NCBI GenBank assembly: GCA_033065855.1
Contig: JAVXUO010001889.1
Location: 124,001 to 188,000, forward strand
Direction: 5' to 3'
Length of the DNA stretch: 64,000 nucleotides
DNA from: Escallonia rubra
Taxonomy: Eukaryota; Streptophyta; Magnoliopsida; Escalloniales; Escalloniaceae
A model generated the notes under the pieces. The model was not told the origin of the DNA. It ran no database searches and saw only the letters and a program-made list of their open reading frames with translations. Below are positions 37,601 through 49,600 of this stretch, piece by piece (the first letter of the stretch is position 1; every line of letters starts with the position of its first letter). A program made the translations under genes and the position numbers.

Positions 37601-40600
37601 ACTCATGGAGCCTCCATACCAAATTTTTCCTTCTTTTGGAATAAAGAAAGCTTCCCAGTAAAGGAAGTTGGATTAATTTCATGGTATTCAAACACTAATG
37701 CACTAAAGGATACTGTACTGATTCATTATTGAGATCTTGATGGATAGCACTAGTTCACACATAAAAGACAGAGTAGCTGCTGAATAGTTGCAAGAGCTCT
37801 GTTACTTGTCTTTTCTTTTAAGCTTCTAGTTTGCCCTCAGTTATAGGGTTGTCAACAAACTTATTTTTTAACTATAAACTTTCTTCACAAATGCATATGT
37901 TTAAAGTAGGTTTGGGGCACCTGGGAGGTATCTTTCTTTCGTTTTCAGTGAGTTTGATTGGTCCTTTACAGGACCTCATATGCATTCCAATAAGGTTGTG
38001 GGCTTGATAGTCTTATTATTTTCTAATAGTCTGTTATGCATGGTTTAACAAGATGCAATTTGAAACTAGGAAACTAGCCATTGTGGCTACATAAAAACTT
38101 CTTTGCATTCTTAGGCTGCTTGATACACCGCTCAGATTCATTTGGTTTTGCTTGTTCTATCGAAATGATTGTTCTCGCAGCAAGCATAAATCGATACAAC
38201 ACTATGCGTGTGGAAGTTAGAATTGGATACAAATTAAGACTGCAATGGTTAAGCTTTAGCTGGTAATAAGAAGCCTGATGTTTTTCCAAATTCAGTGGCT
38301 TAGTCAAAAGCCACAAGTAATAGTTGCAATAGAAGGTGCCACTAGTAGGGCTATTTGGCCATAGTTGGAGCAAATGGATGCTTTCTTTTACTCTTGCTCC
38401 ATAAATTGACCTGGGTTTCTTCTCTTGTTATGTGAAAGTGTCTTTTATAGCTCACTAGGTAGTTGGAGTGTGATAGTGGCCACAAAGTACCACAGTATGC
38501 CCTTGATGATATAGATTTTCTCTAACCTTCTCATATAGGTACATCTATGTTTTGTAGGCGTTGCTTTCCGGGGAACCAACTATTGTGGAGTTTGCTGCTG
38601 CTTTGTTAAAAGCTGTTGTTACCAGAAATCCCAAGGCGATGATAAGACTATACAGTACAGGGGCCTTCTATTTTTCCCTGGCATACCCTGGGTCTAATCT
38701 CCTTTCAATTGCCCAACTGTTTTCCGCGACACATGTTCATCAAGCTTTTCATGGTGGTGAAGAAGCTGCAGTTTCCTCGTCGCTGCCTTTGGCAAAACGT
38801 AGTGTCTTAGGGGGGCTTCTACCTGAGTCCTTGCTGTATGTATTAGAGCGTAGTGGTCCAGCTGCATTTGCAGCAGCAATGGTTTCTGACTCTGACACTC
38901 CTGAGATCATATGGACACACAAAATGCGAGCAGAAAATCTGATTCGTCAGGTATTCAAATTTTAAATTGGCGTCCAACGTATGTTCATTTTTATTAAATT
39001 TTTAAAAAAGTCTCTTTTTTTAAAATCTGAACTCATACAGAAAGACATGCTAAATTGGCTATGACTTGTGCTCTGTCCTTCTTCAAGGTTTTGCAGCATC
39101 TTGGTGATTTTCCTCAGAAATTATCCCAGCATTGCCATTGTCTGTATGATTATGCTCCTATGCCACCAGTAACGTATCCAGAGCTGAGAGATGAGATGTG
39201 GTGTCATCGCTATTACCTTCGGAACTTGTGTGATGAAATTCGGTTTCCCAACTGGCCTATTGTTGAACATGTTGAGTTTCTACAGTCACTGCTCGTTATG
39301 TGGCGTGAAGAGTTGACAAGGAGACCGATGGATCTTTCGGAAGAGGAAGCTTGCAAAATTCTAGAGATTTCCTTGGACGATGTATCCAAAGATGATGCCA
39401 TGAAGGCTAGTCTAGAGGTTACGGAAGAGATTCCAAACATATCGAAGCAAATAGAAAACATTGATGAGGAAAAACTTAAGAGACAATACAGGAAACTTGC
39501 GATGAAATATCATCCAGACAAAAATCCTGAAGGTAGAGAGAAGTTTCTTGCTGTGCAGAAAGCATATGAGCGCCTGCAGGTATATGCTGGTTTTCTTGTT
39601 TAAATGAATTAGCTTATTGACATCACTAGAACTGTGCGAATTGTAAAGCTTTCTGAGTTCTTAAATAGGCACACCTGGTTTATCGTTACTTCATTCAGTA
39701 CTGAGTAGGTTATTGTTCAGCATGATGTCCACCCCCCCTCTCTCCCCCCCACCCCGGCCCCCACGGCCTCCCCTGCCCCTGCCCCTGAAAAATAGTGAAA
39801 CCTGTCGTCCGCTCTTTCTTACCGAGACTCATGTCTTTGGATATATTTTTAGCAATCAATTATTTCCACTGATTCTACCCATGCTATATTTGGCCTGTAT
39901 TTTGTCCTTCCAATATACTTTCCAAAAGTCGATAGCATCGAAGAGACCAAGTTGAATATCAGCAAACTATCTCAAGCAATGCTCCATGAATTGTATCTAT
40001 AGAGAGTGAAGATGTTGTTAACCTTTCTAGTGACATTTGCCAAAAAAATTTATCATTTCATTATAACCTTTATTCCATCCAAGAATTACTGTGAAGCCAT
40101 AAATGGTGTACATGCACTCTTGCACTAATTGATCAAACTCATTGGATGTGATGTTGAAACTATTTTCAACTTATCTTCCCACTATGGCCAGAGATTCCTC
40201 GAGTCACGATCAAGTACATACACATGACTATGGCTGTTCGAAGCTTATTCTTGGAAGAGATCTGCTGAAGCCAATGGCCGCATGATTGAAAAAAAGTGGA
40301 TGCTAGCAGGGATTGGCACCAAGTACAACAATCCCTAGAGGTCATGAAAAAGAAAACGGTGTTTTCTGGTGTTACAAGTGGACGAATTTGTTTGCTTTTG
40401 TGATTGAATATTACCTGATTAAATTGTTTTGGGAAGTCTCCCCCCACAGGAAAGAAAAAAGAATAAGCCCCTCTGAGTTAAACAAGCAATTAGGAATGGA
40501 CTATTCATCAATTATTGTTTTTCCTACTGCCAATTGAATTCATATTGTTCATATACCGAAGTATCCTAAAGCTTTTGTTATTGTAGCGAACTGAAACTTT

Positions 40601-43600
40601 TGTTCTCTCTCCCTTTTTTTTTTCCTAGCTAATCATGACAATTCCTAGATTGCTTATGGTTGCGCACATGTGCTATTCTCAACAGTAGTAAAAGGCATAT
40701 TTACAGACATGCTTATGGTACACGAAAAAGGACATGTCTACTACAAGTCTCTGTCGAGATGCTTGGCGACTCATTGCGGTCTTGCTATTGTAGTTTTTGT
40801 TTAATACCCTTCCTAATATAATTTCTTGTAGGCTACTATGCAAGGGTTGCAAGGTCCACAACCATGGCGGTTGTTGCTTTTATTGAAGGGGCAATGCATC
40901 TTATATAGACGATATGGAGATGTACTAGAACCATTCAAGTATGCGGGGTATCCTATGCTGTTGAACGCGGTCACAGTGGACAAGGATGACAACAATTTTC
41001 TTGCCACTGACCGAGCGCCTCTTCTTGTTGCAGCCTCAGAGCTAATTTGGCTGACGTAAGCACCTTTGGCTGCTATTTATTTGTTTGCTAAAATTCTTTT
41101 ATCTTTAAATTTGAGAATTAATTGGACGAGATGATTATTTTCACGTCTTGCAATGTTTTAGGTGCGCATCTTCTAAACTGAATGGGGAAGAACTCGTGCG
41201 GGATGGTGGAATACAACTTCTTGGCACTCTTCTTTCCCGCTGCATGTGTGTGGTTCAACCAACAACTTCTGCAAGTGAACCATCTACCATCATCGTCTCG
41301 AATGTGATGCGGACATTTTCTGGTTTGAGTCAGTTTGAGAGTGCCAGAGTTGAGATGCTTGAATTTTCTGGACTGGTTGAGGACATGGTTCATTGCACTG
41401 AACTTGAGCTTGTACCTGATGCTGTGGATGCTGCTCTTCAGACTATTGCTCATATTTCTGTGTCCTCTGAATTACAAGATGCGCTATTGAAAGCCGGTGT
41501 ATTATGGTTAGCACCAAAGTTTGCTCTGTTTTTCGCTTTGCGCGCACATATTTTTGGCATGCCTGTTTTTTCCTCATTACCTTGACCTTTTGCACCAAAC
41601 TCTCTGCAAAAGCATTGTCATATTAATAATTGGCCCTTTCTTGGGTTTTCTGAGTTCAAGTTGCTTTGCTATCTGCTTTTCCCTGTTCTTCTTAGTGCAA
41701 GTCATAACTTATTTTTTGTGCAGCAGTCCATTGTTGTATCTTCGTGGTATTCCTCGTCCATTAAAATCTTCTTGTAACAAGCCTTACTGTCTTACCTTGT
41801 CCTGTCTGTTTCTGTTTGTGTCTGGGTTTCCCTACCTGTGGGGCATTTTCATTCTAATGGTTTCGTACTTCTAGAAAATGTCAATAAAAGTGGCACTGTT
41901 TCATTTTTTTTTCAAGTACTTGATTTGACCATTGCTTCTCTGAGTTTCTCCTCTCTGGCATACTGCACTACTTGAAGGCAGTATTTTGTGTATAAGCATC
42001 AATTCCAGCATTCTTAAGCACTTGCATTTGACTCCTTTTCACATTGCAGGCACCCATACATGTCCGAATAGCTTAAATCTAGTATTGTAGTGACTTAGTT
42101 GAATTGGAACCATCGCTGAATTTCTTATTTTAGTTTTTAACATGGACTTCTTTGGTTTTTGGTTAGTCTCCCACTACCTTTGCGTACTTTTTCCTTTTCC
42201 CAGCTTAGACGATGACGTCCATCAGTGAACTTCTCTTCTTTCTACCTTTTTCCCAAAAGAGATCCAGTTTCTTACTTAGGTAACTGGAAATTGGCTATTC
42301 ATTTTGAAAAGAAAAAATGGTGCCTTGCTTGCATGTCTCAGTTATTTTAGAACCACTTGTGATGTTGGTTTCTTGTTGCTAGGCGATACATTATACTGGA
42401 GTGGACTAGTTGCCATGTGATGTGCTACTCTAAGGTGTATACTTGGTTCCTTTTATCGTAAGGTGATAAACTTGGTTTTACGTTTTAGGTACCTTTTGCC
42501 CTTGTTGCTTCAGTTTGACTCAACTGCTGAAGAATCTGATACAACAGAAGCACATGGTGTTGGCGCTAGCGTGCAAACTGCAAAAAATTTGCATGCCCTG
42601 CGGGCATCTCAAGCCCTGTCTAGGCTTAGTGGGATGGTTAGTGGTGAGGTCCCAACACCGTATAATCAGGCTGCAGCTGAAGCCTTGAGAGCTTTGCTAA
42701 CTCCTAAACTTGCCAGTATGCTGAAAGATCAACTACCAAAAGACCTTTTGTCCAAATTGAATTCAAATTTGGAGTCACCAGAGGTAAATTTTGTGCTAGC
42801 CCCCTTCTATTTTCTACTTCGAGGAGTATGTTGATATTTCTTAAGTTGCTATATTCTTTTCCTTATGGACGAACTGATTTGAGTGGCTATGCAACTGCTT
42901 TAAAAATTTCTTTTTCCTTTAACATGGGAAAAAAAAAAGAAATAGTTTGACTTTGCCCTTAGAAACTGAAGAGATTGTGTTTTCTAGTAAAAAGCCTGTG
43001 CTAGAAAATATCACCATGCCTGTACGATATGCAATGTGTTAATAGGAAACAGCGCAGAAGTTTGAAGGCTCAGATTTTGCAGTGGACCAGGTGCAAGGCT
43101 ATATCAGTACTAAGAATTCAGATGCAATACTAAATAGCTGTGCCCATTCAATCTTGACTTCTTGATTAGCACTAAATAGCCTTAGTCTTCCCTGCTTTTA
43201 GTGTTCTCCTCTTTGTTTCTGTGGTATTTTTTTTTTTTTTTTGGGGGGGGGGTACTTGAACGGTCTAAAAATCTTTCATGGGGGTGGAGGTGGGAAGGGA
43301 AGAGTAGGCACTTAAGAGTGGTCGGGAGCCTCTTGATAAAAAATGAAAGTTAAAATGTCACACAGTTGTGATTTAAGTGAGACGGGTACACCATAATTTT
43401 GATAGTATAGTTACAAAAAACTTGAAATATTTACATGGTTAAATTGGAAATATATATTGCAGAAATATAGAAAAGCTACTATGATTTCATAGGAAGGGTC
43501 AAAACCCCGCATGACTATTAGCTAGACTCAATACATAGGAGAAGCTGCCGTTTATTAAATTGATATGTTACCCCGTTTTGCAGATTCTTCATGGTTATTA

Positions 43601-46600
43601 GAAGTTAGGTATTATTTGCAGTATAGAAGTAATAGTACATGACCTAGTTCCCATTTCGCTTGGTCTTTGACTTGTAATCTTTGCCTGGTAGAGTTATTAG
43701 TCAGGTTACCCTGCAGAGAGTGGCGTTTAAAAATACAAACCTGATTCTTATAATTAATGAATAGTGTCAAATCATGACTACATAATCAATTGTACACTTG
43801 ATATGTGTAAATCTGTTCTCCATAGAAAGTCACATTTTGCATTTGTCATGGAATTGGGCTTGATGAGGTCACGGAATTTGCATGTTTCTCAATGAATGAA
43901 TTGCATTTGTTTACAGATTATTTGGAACTCATCAACACGAGCAGAGTTATTAAAGTTTGTGGACCAGCAGCGCGCAAGCCTAGGTCCCGATGGTTCGTAT
44001 GACTTGAAAGACTCACATGCCTTTGCTTATGAAGCACTATCAAAAGAACTTTTTGTTGGCAATGTATACTTGAGGGTCTATAATGATCAACCAGACTTCG
44101 AGATCAGTGAACCCGAAGCTTTTTGTGTTGCTCTTGTTGAGTTTATATCATGTTTAGTACACACTCAGCTTGCTTCAGGTTCTGATGTTGAGAGCAGTGG
44201 CTCGTCTCTGAAGACATCTGAGCTTCAGAGTGATAGGGCTAATGAATCAATTGACCAACAGGACATTCCTGATAATTCTTCACCATCCTCTGATAAAAAA
44301 CTGGTCATCAAGCAGGATAACGATGTGGTGAAGAAGCTTCAGTTTGGTCTGACTTCTCTTCAGGTATGCAACTACTTGTTGCTCTCGATTATGATTGATC
44401 TTGATAACGCTGACATCTTTGTTTCATAATTGCAGAACTTGCTGACGAGCAACCCGAATTTGGCATCCGTGTTTTCTGCCAAAGAGAAGTTATTACCTCT
44501 TTTTGAATGCTTTTCGGTTCCTGTTGCATCAGAAAGCAACATTCCTCAACTTTGTTTGAGCGTGATGTCATGCTTGACCACGCATGCTCCTTGCTTGGAG
44601 GCTATGGTTGCAGATGGGTCGAGTCTTCTTCTTCTATTACAAATGCTTCACTCTGCTCCTGTCTGTCGTGAAGGGGCATTGCATGTTCTTTATGCCTTGG
44701 CAAGCACACCCGAACTTGCATGGGCGGCTGCCAAGCACGGTGGGGTGGTGTACATTCTTGAACTTCTTTTGCCTTTGCAAGGTGAAACGTTTTACTTTGC
44801 CTTCTTATTTGTTTCAACATTTTGTACGTTTCTCTCTTTACTCATAAATAATGCTACTCTGCAGAAGAGATTCCTTTACAACAAAGAGCAGCAGCTGCAT
44901 CGTTACTGGGGAAGCTTCTTGGGCAGCCAATGCATGGGCCTAGAGTAGCCATAACATTGGCAAGATTTTTGCCAGATGGTTTAGTATCTGTTATTAAGGA
45001 TGGTCCTGGTGAAGCAGTTGTGAGTGCCCTTGAACAAACAACAGAGACTCCAGAACTTGTATGGACACCAGCAATGGCTACTTCTTTGTCTGCACAAGTT
45101 GCAACGATGGCATCAGACCTACATCGCGAACAGATGAAAGGTCGTGTTATCGACTGGGATGTACCTGAGCAAGCATCTGGCCAGCAGGAAATGAGAGATG
45201 AGCCACAGGTATCACCTGATACAGGGTTATGTCCATTTGATTTAGCATAGCTTTCATCATGTATGTAATGGTTGTTTTTATTGCCGTATAGGTTGGAGGA
45301 ATCTATGTTCGCCTTTTTTTGAAGGATCCTAAATTTCCTCTCAGAAATCCAAAGCGGTTTCTTGAGGGATTACTGGATCAGTATCTTTCGTCTATTGCTG
45401 CCATGCACTACAACATGCAAGCTGCTGACCCGGAGCTCCCTCTGCTATTGTCTGCTGCATTGGTGTCTTTGCTGCGAGTCCACCCTGCACTTGCCGATCA
45501 TGTCGGATATCTTGGTTATGTTCCGAAACTTGTGTCTGCTGTGGCTTTGGAGGGGAGACGAGAAACAATGGCGTCAGGTGAGATGAAAAATGGCAGCTCT
45601 GCTGATGGAACATATGAAACTGAAGAAAGTTCAACAGATTCAAGTTCACAAACTCCACAAGAACGTGTGCGTCTTAGTTGTTTACGTGTTTTACATCAAC
45701 TTGCTGCTAGCACAATATGTGCAGAAGCTATGGCTGCAACTAGTGTGGGAACACCCCAGGTATATGAGTCTGTACTTTGCTAAATGAATTTTGCCAAGCT
45801 AGTCAATTTTGTGGTAATTGGTATTGGTAACCTATTGTTCTGTGTAGTGTGCCTTTAAAGAAAAAAGTGTAGTTTTGTTGGTTTTGCTTCTCTTTAGTTG
45901 CTGATTTCCACTTTGGTATTATGGCATAAGACATATCAATTTCACTTTGCATTGTTATGTTCAATCAACTATAGATGTGTTTCATGTTTCATAGTGAACC
46001 CTATGGTAAGGGTTAATTCCAAAACTGTACCCTTCTGATACATTGAATCCCGCTTGAGTTACCCTTCTGATACATCGAATCCCGCTTGAGTAACTCATGT
46101 TTTAAACATACCAAATGAGTACCTTAAACTAGTTTCTTAATTCTAGAAGTCCAAAAGTGAACAGAGGTGAAGAACTGGCAATTATTTAGGGTTAATGGTG
46201 TCAATACGGAAAGATTAACATGTCCTGAAATACGTGGCAGTGATTATTATGGATTTCCTATTTGTGCTCAAGACAGAGAGAATTTATGACTGTTTGTGGA
46301 TCGCCAATGGCCACAACCACCAGCCGCACCACCATCGCCACACCCTTGGCAATGCTTTCACCTGGCTACTCCAATCAACACCGTCATCGACCTGAAAATC
46401 GTCGCGAAGGTGTTCTCGATAGCAAATCACAGCCACCCCTACCGCCATCACACCCTACACCACCAAGATCTACCACAACTAACCACCATCTCCTTCATCA
46501 TTTCTCAATCACTAAGAACATAATCCCTGTTTCTCTTCCCAAATCCTTTGAACCAATCAAATATATGCGAATCGGTCGTAATTTTGGCTCTAGTGGAGAA

Positions 46601-49600
46601 AGAATGATGGATTTGGAAATGGATTTGAGAAAGTGGTGCGGATTCTTGGAGTTTATGGTTGCAACTGTGTATAGCGGCTTAAGTAAAGCTTATTTTAGGA
46701 GGAGATTGCTAATTGGGGATAATGGATTTGTTTCCGTTGTTAGTTCATGCGTTGAACTTGACATTTTTGAGATTTGGGAGGAGGTAATGGGACTAGGTAA
46801 GGCACTAGAAACTATTGGGGCAGGTAAGCCGTTAGAAGTATTATTGCAATGGTTCTTGGTGTATTTCAGATCTTGGTGTAGCATTTTTGGCAGGTGGGTC
46901 TTTGTCCAGGGCTTTGGAAATTTAGGTCAGTGTTTAATGTGATCCAATAATTGACATGGGGATGATATATTTGAAGTAAATTTATTGTCTGGAGGAGCAA
47001 CTTTGGCATATGTGGTACTAAATGTTGATGAAGGCGATTTGAGGATTTCGATCATGGTGTTGGTGGTGGTTGAAGTGCTCATCTTAGGATTGTTGGCGGG
47101 GGGTGGCAGCGATGCTGCTTGCTGAAAGTGGCAGTGGATTTGGGTGTGTTGATGGTGGTTGCTAGGGTCAAACTTCTAAATATATGTTCACATGATTCTT
47201 AATTTTTTTTTTTGCTCGGAGGCGGTGAAGAGTGGTCGTGGGAGATGAATAGATGTCGTAATGGTTGTGGGTGTGGTGGTGCAGTGGTTTATTTTTTGGG
47301 GTTGGTCGTTGTTTTCTTGTTTATGTTTCTATATAGATGACATGTAATTTGTTAAAATGGATGACATGGAAGATGACATGGCACTGCATTCGGGCTTCCA
47401 TATTGGTGGCTAGTTCGAGAAGTGGATCATGTGATTGACACTCCTTATGAAGACATGTGTTCTTGTACCTTGTGCATGAATCAAGTGTACAAGGAGTGTC
47501 ATTAGCTAAACATGAGTGTCATTGCGGTTACCAGGAAATTGGAAAGTTCTTTTCTGTATTGGCAAGCTTGCCCCTCAAATTTCTAATGTCTATCGGGCTT
47601 CTTTTTGACATCGAACTAAGTTGGGTTGAGAAAATTGTTTAAGAATGATTTGGTAGGTTCTAAACATGAGGTACTCCAGCCGCATTTGATATATACTTCA
47701 GGGTTCAGCAATAGAATTAGACCAAATTTTAGTGGAAAGGGTAATTGTGGTTGGGCTTTTTTTTTTTAATTAATTCACAGCTGCTCTAATTGTGTTAATT
47801 CTTAAATGCACCTTCCCCTTGTTGCTTTGTAAGTCGGAGGATTTAGGGTTATACGACATATATTATATTTTGTGGCTGAGCAGGCATTGGTTTAACGTGA
47901 GGGTTGGGAGGGTAGGTGGGCTTCCAATAAATTTTTGCTGAAAACAAAATATTCAGTTGCAATTGTAGTGATTTTGCTTCTTACAGTCACTGATTTATCC
48001 TGATGGTCTTCCCTCCAGGTTGTCCCACTTCTAATGAAAGCTATTGGGTGGCAAGGTGGAAGCATATTGGCTCTTGAAACACTAAAACGTGTTGTGGTTG
48101 CTGGAAACCGAGCAAGGGACGCGCTTGTTGCACAAGGACTTAAGTGAGTACAGACATGTAGTTTAATCTTTGTCGATGTGGCATAAAGACAAATTCATGC
48201 ATTAAATCTTGTTTTCTTTGTCTATTGTGATTATAATTTGAAAGCAAAGAAGTGGATGAGATAATAGTCATCCTAGTAGTAGTGGTAGCATCTGTCAAAC
48301 ACAAACTCGTGGTCACTCGTAAAAATATGACGAACAAAAGTTGGATCATGATATATGATGTCCTTGGCGTGCAGGAGTCCTATATTTAGAACTTCCCATA
48401 TCTGTGCATTACTGTATTGTCTAGAGGGTGAGCATTGGTACAACATTAAAGTCGATCAAATGCGGCCTGGAAATCACAAGCTGAAACACGGAAAAAGCCT
48501 CCTTGCAATACCAGGGGTTGTTTATTATTAACCCTCCTCATAATCCACAACATATTTACACACCTAATAAATGCTGGAAATGTGTTGGAGAGTTTGTGAA
48601 GTCTGTGCTTCCTGATGTATAATGTTTCTCTTTTGGAATTCCTCGTTAGATATGACACTGAAAGTAAGATGGACATGTTTTCGAAATTGAAAAGATATGA
48701 TACGTTGCTGTGTTGAGAAACTTGTAGCTCGTGGAGTTGATCAGTTGGTGCCCTTGGAATTTCTTAGGATATTCTGCATATGTGTTAAACATAATTACCT
48801 TTTGATGCTTTTGGCGTGGAAGTGGTTTTTGACTTCTCTTTTTTGGGGGACATACTATTATATAAATGTAGGGTTGGTCTAGTTGAAGTACTCCTTGGCC
48901 TTCTTGATTGGAGAGCGGGGGGAAGGAATGGACTTTGTTCACAGATGAAGTGGAATGAATCCGAAGCATCCATTGGCCGTGTACTGGCAGTTGAGGTTAG
49001 TGCATTTTCTTCCCCTTAATGAATGATAAATACCATTGCTTTAGAGACCAAACTAAGGCTTACTAGTATGTTTTCTTCTTGAAGCATGTACGTTTGGCTT
49101 GCATGATGCATCCCAATATACTGATTAAATTGAGTCTATTATTTCTGAGTTTCTATCTAACCTGTTTTTACCATCACACATCTTTTCTTGCCATTCAATG
49201 ATAATTGTCTTCCTGTTCTTGAAAGATCTCACTCACTCAGTATGAAACTTAATAGTAATCATAAGAAATAGAGATTTAACTAAGACTTTCTCGTGTCTGT
49301 GCTCTCTTGAGCATGTATACTTGAAATGCGTCCGAGTTTGTGAAGCTTGTTGTATTCTGTTTCGTTTTCATTCGTGAACTTGAGTCATTGCAGTTGGCTT
49401 CAAAGTGAAATTCATTTTGACCATCAACTCTTAGTAGAATTTGGTCTCTGGGCCTGTTGACCATCTTCTATGCCTAGAGATCCTAGATACCATTCTACTA
49501 CTTGGTAATTCGACAACTTAACTAATTTTAGTTAAGCAGAAGCCTTCATTTTAAGTGCTAAGAAAGACCCTTTCACTGCAATTCTGTGTATCTTTTCTAT

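Noticed and set aside
47437..47500. Short inverted repeat GACACTCCTT...AAGGAGTGTC in GRV2 intron 18
   Set aside because: Only 10-11 bp arms and no target-site duplication; too small to call an element.
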